A program made the position numbers and the translations under genes. Positions 11,421 to 22,709 of a DNA stretch of 64,000 nucleotides are shown here, piece after piece. The stretch covers positions 3,949,182 to 4,013,181 of the forward strand of contig JAJHZJ010000808.1 in NCBI GenBank assembly GCA_023548195.1, in the 5' to 3' direction. Numbering within the stretch: position 1 is the first letter of the stretch; every line of letters begins with the position of its first letter. The notes under the pieces are model-generated. The model was given only the letters and a program-made list of their open reading frames with translations. It did not search any database and was not told the DNA's origin. This DNA comes from Bettongia penicillata ogilbyi. Its lineage: Eukaryota > Chordata > Mammalia > Diprotodontia > Potoroidae.

Positions 11421-13250
11421 ACTGCCTTCCTTAGGATGGCATCATATGCTCACACACATATATGCATATATGCATGTGTATTTGGCATACTATAAATACA
11501 ACTGTTGAAATTGGCAAGTGTATGGAATGTATGAAATAATGTTAATGTAAAAAGCAGATCAAAAGATAATCTATACACTTCAATCACAATTCTGTAAACC
11601 TTGTGTATGTACATTAAGAAAGACAGAAGTTTAAGTTGGAGCATTGTGAATTGAGTAAGTTTAATTTATGCCTTACTTCAAAATGCCTTATTTCAGAAGC
11701 CTAGACAAAAGTTTTGTCACCTCTTTATCATGGAAATTGACAACTACACACACATTTATGCAAATAATGCCTATGAAAAATGAAAATTCACATTTATTGT
11801 ACACTCTCCACTCAAATTTAAAGTCCATTGGGTTCTTTTTTCTTTCTAAACAAAACAAATCCCTTCCCTTACCCCAGCCTCCAACTTGCCTCACAGGGGC
11901 ATGAATGGGGATGATTCTTAGGGTAGAATTAATTCCTTTAAAGAATTAATTGGCTGCTGTCAGTATTGGACCCTGCCCAAAACTCCTGGAAGTAGATCGT
12001 CCCTTGGCTTTATTCTTTGTGAAATGACGAATCAACCCTGGACATACTTACTGAAATGTGTTGTTGGAGAGTCTTAGCAAGATGGCCAAGGATTATATCA
12101 GGATTGTTATCTCAATCGTACAACTTCAGTTAATGAGAATCCAGGCAATCGGAACCAACAATGCATAAAAATCACAATTAAAATTTTAAAAAATAGCTAA
12201 TACTTCACATTAAAGAGATAGAGACCTCCGGTTCTTAGTTGTCCTTCTTTGAGAACTCATCATTCAGGCGCTTCTGGCTTCTAGCTTCGAGAGAGAAGAT
12301 GGAAGAGGTCAACCCCACTTCAGGTCTCTGAAGGAAAAAGACTCTAGAAAGACATGAGAGGAGTTGGCAGTCTCCATCATATCCCTATCCCCAGCTTCCT
12401 ACACTAGAGACTTCAGGGACTTTCTCTTTGAGTGAGATCCAGGATCCTCTGTCTCTGTCGATTTACCTTGCTCCCAATGAGAGAGCTTCAGTCTGCATTG
12501 TCTGGTACATATTCTCCTATGCCTACTTTTTCTGACTCTGCTTTCTTATGACTTGTATACATGAGCTACTTTGCTACTGTCCACATGCTCATTGTGGTAC
12601 TGTTATTAGGTAGGAAAGAGATCAAGCCTTGGATATGGAGCTTTGGGTTCTCCTTTCCCCCAAATTACAAAGCAATAAACACTAACTCGAACCCAATCAT
12701 ATCCATAAGGGAACAGATAGATATAATTCTAGTCTGGTACCACCTTTCTTTTTGAGGAAAGCAGAGTGGTGGCCTCCAGCTCCAACTACCTGCTTCCCTT
12801 CCTGGCAGGAATGAAAGTCTTCCTTGGAGAAGATGGGAGGAAAAAAGGCTTGAGACATCTCTTCTGCTTCTCTTGAGCCATACAATGACAGACCATTCTC
12901 TACTACCAAATGTGAGTCCTCCCTACACATGTGGGGCCTACTCCATCACTTACATAAATTATAGTATATAAGAAATATACTCTTTCTCTGTGTGTTTCTA
13001 TGTGTCTCTCTGTGCATATACACATATATATGTATATGTATACACACACATACTAGATGAAGGTAATTTCATTGGGGAAGCACTTGTAGCTGAGGAGACT
13101 TGGAAAGGTCTCCATCAGAAAGTGTAATCTGAGCTGACTCTTAAGGGACAACCAAATGCACTTTTCCTTCAAACTTCCATGTTTTTAGGACTACGGAAGT
13201 AGTATTTAGGACACTTTAGGACCAAGTGCACTGGAGCAAACCCTGGACTT
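11421..13250. other. Unassigned intergenic sequence
   Basis: No gene and no confident repeat apart from a TATA/CA microsatellite around 12985-13055. The block 12060-12480 is somewhat richer in CpG, with no coding signature. Confidence 0.5.
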
Positions 13251-13430
13251 GGAATTAGTCAATCAATGAATAATCAATCAATAAAGTGCCTACTATGTGC
13301 TAAGCACTGAAATGGGAGGCCATGGGTTTGAATCTCAGTTTTCTACTTTGATTAGTCCCATAAGCTAGTTTCTTCATCCATAACTCACATGACATATTGA
13401 GCTAGGTTGTAATATGTAATATGTTGTTAT

Positions 13431-13715
13431 TTTTTGAGGCTTGGTGTTCCTATCTTGCTCAAGCTAGAAATACTGTGGCCACTCTGCAGGCCTGATCCCT
13501 TTATTGATTTGCTGGACGCTATGACTGAATTGTTCCTTTTCTACTCCGTCAGTTCACCCCTCCTTGGGCAACCCAGTGGCTCACCTTGTTTGTGTCAAAC
13601 TTTGTACACCATCTACTTGACGGGTTTTAGCTCTACTTCAGACTTTAGCTCAAGTGACCCACCGGCTTTGACCTCCCCAGGAGCAGGAATTACAATTGTA
13701 CCACCAGGCCTGGCT
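13431..13715 (-). pseudogene. RN7SL: 7SL RNA (SRP RNA) retrocopy 1
   Basis: Read on the minus strand it follows the whole 300-base SRP RNA: the 5' Alu-domain end is the reverse complement of 'ggattacaa..ccaccaggcctggc' (about 13687-13715), the S-domain phrase 'gttcacccctccttgggcaac' is near 13550, and the 3' end abuts a T run at 13428-13435 (poly(A) on the sense strand). Flanks contain similar A/T-rich words (about 13411-13425 and 13719-13735), a possible target duplication. The many substitutions rule out a working gene. Confidence 0.85.
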
Positions 13716-13864
13716 GTAAAATACTATGTAAATATGAAGGATAAATTATAAGCAAACAGGGGTTTATAACAACAATTAGTTTTTAAAATGCTCTCCCCTA
13801 AAAAACAAACAAACAAAACTATAAATCGACCTTTTTAGGTATGTCTTAGGGAAACATTCAGCCT

Positions 13865-14065
13865 ATTTTTTAAAAAATTATTTTTATTTATTTCATTAAA
13901 TATTTTCCAATTAAATGTAAATTTTTTAAGCAATCTGTTTTTAAAATTTTGAGTTCCAAATTCTCTCTCTCTGACTTCTCCTCCATCCCTGAGAAGTCAA
14001 GCGTTTGATACCAGTTATGCATAAGAAGTCATGTAAAACCTATTTCCATATTAGCCGTTCAAACT
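13865..14065 (-). repeat. L1 3' UTR, antisense
   Basis: 'attttgagttccaaattctctc' and 'gatacc..ttatgcata..aagtcatgtaaaacctatttccatattag' are the antisense L1 3' UTR, as also at 47765-48225. Confidence 0.75.
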
Positions 14066-14151
14066 AATCACTATGGCAAACCTACTATGTTGAATTGTCC
14101 CACTTAAATTCATTCCATGATAACTTCCATTACTGAGATATAACATATTCA

Positions 14152-14390
14152 GGGGAGGAGGCAAGATGGAGGAGTGGAAAGATACACATACGCTTAGCTC
14201 TTACCCCACAGCCCATAAAATACCTGCAAAGAAGGACTCTCAACAAATTCTAGAGCTATAACACATTCAACTCCACAGCAATGTTTTTAGCCGGGCATCT
14301 GAGATCAGCTCAGTCCTCCTCCTGCTCAACACAGTCTCTGTGCACAGAGGTCTGGGGAGGTTAAACTTCCCTTTTGCTTTTTTCCTAAAT
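14152..14390 (+). repeat. L1/HAL1 5' UTR fragment
   Basis: Begins 'ggaggaggcaagatggaggag', like the 5' end of the element at 39683 ('ggcagagccaagatggcagag'), then continues with unmatched sequence and a T run at 14395-14410. A 5'-only fragment. Confidence 0.5.
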
Positions 14391-14784
14391 ATTGCCTTTT
14401 TTTTTTTTTACAGAATCAGATTCATGGTTTAAAATTAGATATATTCATATTTTCCACACTTGGAAGTTTATTTTAGTATAATGAGAATGGACATCCAGAA
14501 TTCTGTGTACATCATGACTCAGAATGATGAAAGATTCACTTGCATTCACTATACTTTATTAAGTTAGGAACATTCTATAAATATATTTCTAGCAAGATTT
14601 TCTTAAAAACTTTCATCAATAGTGTATAAAATGTTCCATTCCCCAGCCTCTGAAAAGAAGGAAGAAGTTTGCATTTTCTTATCTCTTCTGTAGGACCCAG
14701 TTTACTGATTATTATAAGGTATCTGGCTCTGCATTTATTTGTTCTTTCTATTAAAGCTGTTGTATGAAGTTTACATCCCGATAT

Positions 14785-14905
14785 CAGTTCATATAAATTG
14801 TCTCATGATTCTCTGAATTCTTCAGTTATTGTTTCTTATAGTATATCAACATTCCATTATATTCAAGCAACATAATTTCTTTAGCTGTTCCCAATTAGAA
14901 AGATT
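14785..14905 (-). repeat. L1 fragment, antisense
   Basis: 'catgattctctgaattcttc...cttatagtatatcaacattccattat...ctgttcccaatta' is a degraded antisense L1 3' phrase. Surroundings 14430-14780 and 14910-15770 show nothing further except a GT microsatellite at 15105-15145. Confidence 0.55.
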
Positions 14906-15774
14906 TTCAATGCAGTAATTGAAAGAGAAATTTTAAAAAACAAACTTTTTTGTTTAGGAATACTTACTTAATCAAAAAGTGAATAAATGAGAATATTTTA
15001 TTTCCCAAGAAATGTAGTTAATCTTAGGTAAATATACAATTGTTTAACTTTGTAGTGATGGAGAAAAGGATCTTGAAAGTTAAATGCTTGCAATCAATGT
15101 TGCAATTGTGTTTGTGTGTGCGTGTGTGTGCGTGTGCATGTGTGTGATGACATCATACTTAGAGGGTCCTGTTTATGATTAGAAATAATTGAGGAAAGGG
15201 AAAGAAAATTGACCTATTTTGAAGAAGAGAGAGAAATACTGCATTTCAAAACTTATTAAATCCTGGGTAGTTCTAGAGCAGAGATATGAGTGGCCTGATA
15301 AGCAGAGGCTTTTCATTACTCATATAGCCATACTACAGTTTTACCAGAAGCTCAGTATAACTGGTTTCCTCCACTAGATAGCAATTTCTTTTGAAATATC
15401 TCCAATGATTTAGCTTTTCTGAAAACCCCTGATAAAGAGAAGGGTTTGCCCTGAGATAAAACCAAAAAGTGTCATATGATGAACATTTGTTGTCCTCTCC
15501 TACCCTACCTCTACTTTTGAAGCTTGGTTAACTGTTTGCTTCTGTGGCACTCCTAAGCTCTCAGGCCTCCCTGAGCTCTGCTGGGTAATCTGTTGGGTGC
15601 TCTTAAAGCCCTGGGATAGGAAATCTGAATTTATAACTCCAGAATTATATTTAGATTCAAGTAACTTTTTCTTCTTGGAGCACATTTTTCTCAACCTTTT
15701 GGATTTCATTGGTTTTATAAGTATTTCCCTTATTTTTATCAACTGACTCTCAGTTTACTGCGATAGAAGACAAA

Positions 15775-16030
15775 TTCATATTAATAATTAACAATTTAAA
15801 GTTTTATTGAACAATAAAAATAAAATCATTTTTATTGATGAATAAATATGAAAAAAATTTATTGATATCTTTTGGTTTTATATCACCTTCATTTTGGAAT
15901 ATATCTCTTCGCCTCCTTTACCCAGAGAACCTTCCTTGTGACAAAGAATAAAAAAGAAAGAAAAAAACAGTTTAGCAAAATTTAGCAAATATAGCAAAGT
16001 AGATCAACTAAAGTCTGATGCAATATTCCA
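15775..16030 (-). repeat. LINE 3' UTR-like repeat
   Basis: 'ttattgatatcttttggttttatatcaccttcattttgg' and 'ccttgtgacaaagaataaaaaagaaag' are a recurrent marsupial LINE-tail pattern; a similar piece is at 39360-39475. Exact family not certain. Confidence 0.5.
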
Positions 16031-16084
16031 TACCTAAAGTCAACACTTCTCTGTGTCCCACCTTGGTCATTATAATTATACAGG

Positions 16085-16200
16085 TTCCAGGTTGGGTTTT
16101 GGGGATACTTTCCATTTACAGTGGATTGTCTTGTAGGGCATGGCACATAGTAGGTACTTAATACGTGTTGACTGGCTGATTGTGGAGAGATCACAATGTC
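16085..16200 (+). repeat. L2 3' end
   Basis: 'gggcatggcacatagtaggtacttaatacgtgttgactgg' is the L2 terminus. 16200-17190 shows no recognisable feature. Confidence 0.7.
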
Positions 16201-17194
16201 CTTTACCAAAGAATTCCCTTGAATTTCTAGAGTTCCATTCCCATGTAATTGCTTCAAGAAACTTTCCACATTTAAATCAATGCAGGCTGCTCTCGATTTA
16301 TATGTAATCCTTTAGTGTAGCTTTATTTTAATTCATTTAATCCATTAGTATAGTGAGTAAGTGGATAGAAAGGAATTTCTCAAATAAACATTTTTCTTGA
16401 CTATATACATTGCAGTTTTTCTTTGTGCCTGTAGAACATCTCTGAATTAAATTGAACTGTCGAAATCATGCCTTGTGGGAACCAATATAAAACTTTAAAG
16501 AAGGTGGAGAAGTTCTATGTTCAGTCAGACCTGCAGAGTCCTTGAAGGCTGAAATAACGCCAATGTTTGCTGAAGCAGACACTAATGACTGTCTAATCTC
16601 AATAGTGGTTATCTGAATTCTGAGGATTGGTATGGAAAGTTCTTCAGAGAATATTTTAAAACACCATTATTTCTCAATACTCTACTCTGAATGTTTGTTT
16701 AATGAGCACAGCATAAAATATGCCTAAGGCTGTGTCTGAGAAAGCCTCTCCATAGACCTCTTTCAGACTGGGTGCTTCACTAAATTCCTAAAGTAATGGC
16801 ATTGTCTGGAATAACTGGAATTGTCTCTGGTTCAATTTCTGTCCCCTTTAATGGATCATTCAAGGAACAATGGAAAAATATGTCTTGGTCTTAAAAAACC
16901 CATTTATTGCAGGAAGTCAATAGGTAGAAGGCAAAATTAAGAGCTTTATGTCTAGATGGAGATAACTTAAAAGGAATTATAGAGGGAATAATAACACATG
17001 GACATGATGCATTAGTACTTGTGTGATGTTAAGAGATTGAGATGAAAGTCTCTATCTCTTCAGTGGATTTACAGGACGTGAAGATGAGTTGCATTGTCTG
17101 AAACTGGGAATGAGCTGTAATCTGCAGGGTTGGAGAGAGTATCCACATTGATAAGTCCTTTCAGCAAAGATCCTCAATCACTCAGTCAACAGAC

Positions 17195-17285
17195 ATTCAT
17201 TAATTACCTACTTAGTGCCAGGCATAGACAAAGAGAAAGATAAAGCAGCCCTGTCTTCAAAGAACTGCCATTCAATCAGGGCTGA
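17195..17285 (+). repeat. Ancient interspersed repeat (unclassified)
   Basis: 'cattcattaattacctacttagtgccaggcatag' plus 'ccctgtcttcaaagaactgcca' is the widespread 'tgccaggcactgtgctaag / cctgccctcaaggag' repeat, also at 46893-47015 and 38635-38705. Confidence 0.55.
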
Positions 17286-17299
17286 TGATGCATCCATAG

Positions 17300-17500
17300 G
17301 ACCACAAAATCATAGATCTTATACATGTCTAGATGATATCTGATCCAACCATCTCATTTTGTAATTGAGGAGAATGAATTTCAGAGTGGTGAAGGGATTG
17401 GGCCTGGTGGCATCATCAGCTAGTGTCAAAGGCAGAATTTGAGTCCAGTTCTCTCAGACCACAAATCCAGGATTTTACGTGCTATATCACTCTTCTACCT
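17300..17500 (-). repeat. MIR, reverse orientation
   Basis: 'tgtaattgaggagaatgaatttcagagtggtgaaggg' and 'ttgagtccagttctctcagacc' in reverse MIR order. Confidence 0.65.
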
Positions 17501-17504
17501 AAGT

Positions 17505-18435
17505 ATATACAGGCCTTAGTATTTGATCCTAAACTCACAGAGAAGTATTGGAGTTGAGTAAGGTAAGGCAATGACCCTGTTCTTTAGCAAAAATCCCCTT
17601 TGTAGCTGTGTGGAGTCTGAATTGAAGTCAGAAGGGATTTGTGTCAAGAATAACAATGAGGAGGCAATTGAAATAGTCTAGAGAAGAGGAGATTAAGGAC
17701 CTGGTCCCCAGTTTAGCGGTCTGGTAAATTGAGGGAACGGAATTTTGTTGTGAAAGTGAAAATGACAAGATTTGACAAGTGATTGGATATATGAGGTGAG
17801 GGCAGGTGGGTGCTGGAGACAGCTCTAACCAGCTTGTTTCAGAAATCAGAAACTACAAATCAGGACTTGATCTATAGTTTTATTGAGTGTTTAGACTTGG
17901 GAAAATTTTGATAATACAAATGAAACTTAATAGTGTAGGTATGTATTTCCTCCCCACCCCCACCCCAGTTGGGTTGTTAAATATCTGCCAGTACACACCT
18001 GTATTGCTATACAATTATCCCTACTACATTGTGAGGGTTAAGGTGATCAGTGCCCTCTTGATCCGGAAATTTACTTAAAAATTTTTAGCTCTCCATACCA
18101 GAGAAGGTCTGATTTTTTTTCTTTTTCTTTTGTGGGATGTTTATAGTACGTTACTGTAAAATTTGGTTTGATGTCATACAATAATATATATATATATTTT
18201 ATGCATTTCTTAGTTTTTAAACTTTTTCTGTGTTGTCTACTGGCCTTCTCATGTCATCTGCAATTTCTGCAAAACTCCCCCCAAATTCCCATTTAGTTTC
18301 TTATGCCAGTGCATAATATATTGAAATGATGATGGGGAAAGTAGTGATGTGGAAAGAATAATTGTACAAAAAATGCTTATAGAAGAGTGCAATAGAAGGC
18401 TCGCAGAATGACATCATCACCAAACTGGAGACCTG
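17505..18435. other. Unassigned intergenic sequence
   Basis: A piece of an ancient repeat at about 17640-17720 ('gaggcaattgaaatagtctagagaag'), otherwise nothing recognised. Confidence 0.45.
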
Positions 18436-18439
18436 GTAA

Positions 18440-18560
18440 TTACAAGCTAATATTAACAACCATAAAAATAATTGGCATGTATATTGTGCTTTAAGTTTTG
18501 CAAAATTCTCTACATCCTTTATCCTCATGTGAGTCTCACAACAGGGATGGGAGAGGAAGA
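18440..18560 (-). repeat. MIR fragment
   Basis: 'tggcatgtatattgtgctttaagttttgcaaaattctc' and 'cctcatgtgagtctcacaacaggga' in reverse MIR order. Confidence 0.55.
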
Positions 18561-18934
18561 ATTAGGAGTTGACAATAACACTGATATTGTGAGCATGGGT
18601 AGCTAGATAGGTGGCAGTACCCTGTAAATAAATAAATCATGTGAATTTATTGTTCATTTGATTGACTTTTTAACTGGCACTATGGGAAAAAATTAGATGT
18701 ACATTTACCAAGGCAGAAAGGTCCTTGCAGTGAATGTTAGCATTCAGAGGAGTAATTACTTTATCTTAATGTTTTAAACACATTTTCACATTTACACTAG
18801 AAATCTCATATGACCCAATAAATGTATTTTGTTCATGTGCATGCACATTCCCTGTATTGGAATGTAAATTCTCTGAGAACGTGTCAGTTTTCATTTTTGT
18901 GGTCACCAGCACTGTTACTTTAATTTATGCATTA

Positions 18935-19054
18935 CTTCTCAGGCACACATGGCTCTTATAGAACGCTATAGAATGTCTTCCTTCCCTCAACCCCCCCCAC
19001 CCACTTTACCTTGTATTCATTTTAAATGTATTATTTGTACACACTTACATGATA
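18935..19054 (+). repeat. L2 3' fragment, left of Tigger insertion
   Basis: 'ttcattttaaatgtattatttgtacacacttacat' is L2-like; it continues after the Tigger element at 19842, so one L2 was split. Confidence 0.55.
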
Positions 19055-19841
19055 CAGGCATACCTTATTTTATTGGGCTTTGCAGATATTGCATTTTTAC
19101 AAATTGAAGGTTTGTGGCAGTCCTGCTTCAAGTCAGTCAATCCGTGCCATTTTCCAATAACATACTCATATGTCTCTGTCTCATATTTTGGTAATTCTTA
19201 CAATATTTCAAACCTTTTCATTATTATTATACCTGCCATGATGATCTATGACCAGTGATTTTTGATGTTACTATTGTAATTGTTTTGGGGTGCCATGAAC
19301 TAAGCACATATAAGATGGCATACTTAATTGATAAATGTTGTGTATGTTCTGACTGTTCAACCAACTGGCTACTGCCCCATTGCTCTCCCTCTCCTCAGAC
19401 CTCCCTATTCCCTGAGACACAGCATTGAAATTAGGCCAATTGATAACCCTCCAATGGCCTCTAAGTGTTCAAGGGAAAGGAATAGTCCATCAATGTGGCA
19501 AACTTCATTGTTGTCTCATTTTAAGAAATTACCACAGCCATCCCAATCTTCAGCAGCCACTCTGACCAGTCAGCGGCCATCAACATGGCAAGAGCTTCCA
19601 TCAGCAAAAAAAATTAGGAGTAGCTGAAGGCTCAGAGGATGGCTAGCATTACTTAGCAATAAGGCATTTTTAAATTAAAGTATGTAAGGTTTTTTAGCCA
19701 TAATACTATTGTACACTTAATAGAGTACAGTTAGTATAAACATAACTTCTACATGCACTGGGAAACCAAAAAATTTGTGTGACTTGCTTTCTTGGGTAGT
19801 CTGGAATGGATCCTACAATATCTCTGAGATACATATGCCTG
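19055..19841 (+). mobile_element. Tigger-like (pogo/Tc1-mariner) DNA transposon, internally deleted
   Basis: Ends are inverted repeats (caggcatacc at 19055; catatgcctg ending 19841) flanked by TA on both sides (19053-19054, 19842-19843), the Tc1/mariner duplication. The left part (to about 19490) follows a Tigger1-type 5' end including 'tgttactattgtaattgttttgggg' and 'attccctgagacacag'. It jumps directly to a 3' part ('gtggcaaacttcattgttgtc...'), so most of the transposase is missing. The 99-codon frame at 19328-19627 is a relic joining the two parts, not a gene. Confidence 0.9.
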
Positions 19842-19984
19842 TATACATGCAACATGCATATTACATTCCCATTAGGATCTAAGCTCCTTGAACCTAAGAA
19901 CTATTTATTTTGTAAATATGGTGTTTAGCAGTGCCTGACGCATAGTAGATCCTTAATAAATGTTGGTTGATTTCTTAAACTATG
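19842..19984 (+). repeat. L2 3' end, right of Tigger insertion
   Basis: 'cccattaggatctaagctccttgaacc' and 'gtttagcagtgcctgacgcatagtagatccttaataaatg' complete the L2 tail interrupted at 19054. Confidence 0.75.
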
Positions 19985-21151
19985 CCTTTTCATACCATAC
20001 TGGCTTTGTTAATCAGATGCTAAAGTTAAAGAACTCCTTTGTCACTAGTCCCTTGGGATCTTTTTTTCCTCTTTGACTCTTGAGTCAAAAACCTTCAATA
20101 ACTTTCTCCAGGGGACAGAAAACTCTGTTTCTTGGCTAATTCAAGAACTGGGGTTGAGTTGGCTTTGTTCTTAAGCCATCAGAATCTCACCCCTCCAACC
20201 TGGGGTAAAGGTTTGTTTGATGCTACCAACATCAATTTATCAGAAAAGTATACATGGTCAATCGTATCCAATTCTTTAGTTTCTCAGGATTTTCCTTTCT
20301 GTGGTTAACTGGTTAAAGAAAGGGAATAGCCACATTGGTCATTGTATTTCTGTTCCTTGCATTTCTCACATGTTGCCAAAGCTGATTTGAGAATGAGAGA
20401 TTTTACAGCCCCCTTCTTTCCCCTCCCCTCCCCCAACCACCTACTACCCCACCCCCACTTCTTGGGGTTGAAGCAGACTACAGATCTGAAAAAGCTGCCT
20501 CACACACCCGGTTTCTATCAGATCTTTTTCGGTTGTTATCTGAGTTGTGACTTGGCCTTTGATCACTGGTCTGTTTCAAAGATCAAATCAGAAAACCCGT
20601 GCTTCTTCATAGGTCATGTGTGAGCGGGCTAGTGGGAAAACTGATCAGTGCTTCCACCAGTGGGTGGAGGGGGGTGAAATGACAGCTCAAGTGTGATCTG
20701 GGACAATGGCATTGCTTCAGTGTAGCCGAGGTGGAGCAGTGACTCAAACGTAGAGCCGAGGTGGCCAAACCACATATGGTCTGTCATGTTCCCACCTCCC
20801 TCCTCCATGTTATATAGAAGGGCTCTATAGTGCAGGGGCCAGAATTCTGGTCTCTCATTCAGGAAGATTGCGGATCAAGTCTTGCCCCTCAAACATGCTG
20901 GCCGAGTGCCTCTTGGTACATCATTGCCAGTGTCTCTCGGTGTCCCTAGACACCTCTCTAAGACTATTAGGTCAAAGGAGTTTCCTTGTTGGAACTCTCC
21001 TCTATCAATAATATTACAGGTTTAGTCCAAAAACCCCTTCTTTGAAATATGTCTTCGTGTAGTGGACTCAAAGTTAATACTGCCAGGGTCTTGGCAAAAT
21101 AGATCAGAAAAATAAAACACTTTAAAACTTTCTCTTCTGCTTCTATTCTAG
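19985..21151 (+). other. Repeat-poor block upstream of the RHOH coding exon (probable intron end)
   Basis: No transposable element is recognised except a doubtful tRNA-SINE-like trace near 20830-20900. The block is richer in GC than its surroundings around 20400-20780 and contains an 11-bp motif (agccgaggtgg) repeated with a 30-bp period at 20724 and 20754. It could hold a non-coding RHOH exon or a regulatory element, but no exon boundary can be defended. Confidence 0.4.
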
Positions 21152-21356
21152 GAAGGAGAGGCGGATCCGTTACACATTAAATGGACTGTACCTAACTTTA
21201 AAAACGGATGTGGAATTCCACAAAGTGGTGAGATTGTGAGAAGAGACATCCCACCTTGCCTTTCCGTTTGCAGCTGAATGGCGAGTGTTCCTACAGCCCC
21301 CTGAGGTATATGTTGCTCCAGGATTGATATTGCACCTGGGAACCAGGCTCAACAAG
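21152..21356 (+). other. RHOH: RHOH coding-exon 5' UTR with splice acceptor
   Basis: A pyrimidine-rich run from about 21129 ends in AG at 21150-21151, a good 3' splice site 205 bases before the RHOH start codon. RHOH is known to have untranslated upstream exons spliced to one coding exon, so I place the exon start at 21152. The upstream exons and promoter are not recognised, and the stretch before this (to about 19985) would then be intron. The exact start needs transcript data. Confidence 0.72.
21181..21327 (+). promoter_or_regulatory. Cluster of four short upstream ORFs in the RHOH leader
   Basis: Four upstream ATGs each open a tiny frame that closes before the main start: 21181-21195 (4 codons), 21208-21231 (7 codons), 21278-21304 (8 codons) and 21310-21327 (5 codons), stops excluded from the counts. 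The third has G at +4 but T at -3; none has an ideal context. If the leader is as annotated, scanning ribosomes meet all four before ATG 21357, which could lower or condition RhoH translation. The frames are read directly; the effect is inference. Confidence 0.6.
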
Positions 21357-21932
21357 ATGCTTAATTCCATCAAATGTGTGTTGGTGGGGGATGCAGCTGT
21401 GGGGAAAACAGCACTCTTGGTGCGTTTCACATCGGAGACATTCCCCGAAATGTACAAGCCCACGGTGTATGAAAATGCGGGGGTAGATGTCTTCATGGAT
21501 GGTATCCAGATCAGTCTGGGTCTTTGGGACACAGCAGGTAACGATGCCTTCAAAAGCATACGCCCCCTGTCCTACCAGCAGGCAGATGTGGTGCTCATGT
21601 GCTATTCTGTGGCCAATCATAACTCCTTCTTGAGCCTGAGAAACAAATGGATTGCTGAGATACGGAGCAATTTGCCCTGTACCCCAGTGTTGGTGGTAGC
21701 CACACAGACTGACCAGAGGGAAATGGGGCCCCACAGGGCTTCCTGTATAAACTCAGTAGATGGGAAACGACTGGCCCAGGAGGTAAAAGCCAAGGGCTAC
21801 CTGGAGTGCTCAGCTCTCAGCAACCGAGGGGTGCAACAGGTATTCGAGTGTGCTGTCAGGACTGCGGTTAATCAAGCTAGGAGGAGAAATAGGAGGAAGC
21901 TTTTCTCTATTAATGACTGCAAGATCTTTTAA
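21357..21932 (+). CDS. RHOH: RhoH, GTPase-deficient haematopoietic Rho-family protein
   Basis: An intact 191-residue frame matching RhoH over its full length. P-loop GDAAVGKT is at residues 11-18, the switch I/effector segment YKPTVYEN at 33-40, and WDTAGND at 57-63 where active Rho GTPases have WDTAGQE. TQTD at 116-119 replaces the usual TKxD, and SAL is at 152-154. A basic stretch RRRNRRK (175-181) precedes the C-terminal CKIF prenylation box. Y73 and Y83 form the ITAM-like pair through which RhoH is known to recruit ZAP-70 in T-cell receptor signalling. Position 13 (Gly in Rac/Cdc42 alignments) is Ala and the catalytic Gln is Asn62, so GTP hydrolysis should be impaired, as known for RhoH. 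The protein should act at membranes of lymphoid cells. I chose ATG 21357 because the family starts [12 protein letters not shown] and A is at -3; the in-frame extension upstream has no ATG. The frame is unspliced, as in other mammals. Confidence 0.98.
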   Translation: MLNSIKCVLVGDAAVGKTALLVRFTSETFPEMYKPTVYENAGVDVFMDGIQISLGLWDTAGNDAFKSIRPLSYQQADVVLMCYSVANHNSFLSLRNKWIAEIRSNLPCTPVLVVATQTDQREMGPHRASCINSVDGKRLAQEVKAKGYLECSALSNRGVQQVFECAVRTAVNQARRRNRRKLFSINDCKIF

Positions 21933-22522
21933 ACCTTCAGCATGGATCACCATAATTCGTCCCAACAGAAGTCCATTGACTAGGTTGGGGGTTATGAGAC
22001 CTTATGCTTTCCTGTTCCATGGTGGAACATTGTACAGATTGGTTTTCTTCTCCTGGACATTGTTTTTCACTAGAAACTTTGGTCTTCAGGTGTTTTACTA
22101 AAACACACCCTTCACAGGAACCATTTTTGATGACTTCACCTTAAGTGCATGATTTTTTGTTTTTTACATCTCCTTTTCTTTTATTTAACGATGTAAGTGC
22201 TCAGAGTTTTGCTAGAGACTATACCATAACTTTGGATACCAAACTGAGTTCTTCACAAAATTTCATATTTAAAGACTATTTTATTTAAAAGCAAAAACGA
22301 AGCAAAAACATTTAGCTTTTGCATGTAGCTCATTTCCACACTTGGTAATTCCCCTCTTCCTACTTAATCACCAACACAACCTGCTAAAAAAATATACTTA
22401 AATAGCTTCTTGTAGTTTGACCGTGTGTTAGATTTGTTTTTACTTCACGTCACAAAAATTTTGTCAAACCACTTACCAACTGTGAGGTTTTTTTTAAGCC
22501 AGGTAATCAAACTCAAAAGAGC

Positions 22523-22528
22523 AATAAA
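22523..22528 (+). terminator. Candidate proximal poly(A) signal AATAAA
   Basis: Canonical hexamer in the RHOH 3' UTR about 590 bases after the stop. Another AATAAA lies at 22673-22678 and a third, supplied by an L2 tail, at 22736-22741. Downstream GT-rich elements are weaker than at the distal site. Confidence 0.35.
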
Positions 22529-22709
22529 CTGATAACATCTAATTTCCCAAGTTCTTATCTTGCTTTGAACTTCCCCAACAAAATATAGTTTAATGATCTT
22601 GAAAACTTTCAAAATTATTTGTAACTTTAGGAACCAGCAATTTGTTATTACTTCTACTCCTTAATAAATTTTTTAAAAATTGTGCCCCACACGATGCCCG
22701 TTATCACCA

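Noticed and set aside
19328..19627. 99-codon frame
   Set aside because: Lies across the deletion junction of the Tigger-like transposon.
21285..21356. Possible N-terminal extension of RhoH in frame with the main start
   Set aside because: The extension opens with GTG, not ATG, and does not resemble RhoH; the family start is at 21357.
21291..21734. 147-codon minus-strand frame across RHOH
   Set aside because: Antisense shadow of the conserved RHOH exon; no family resemblance.
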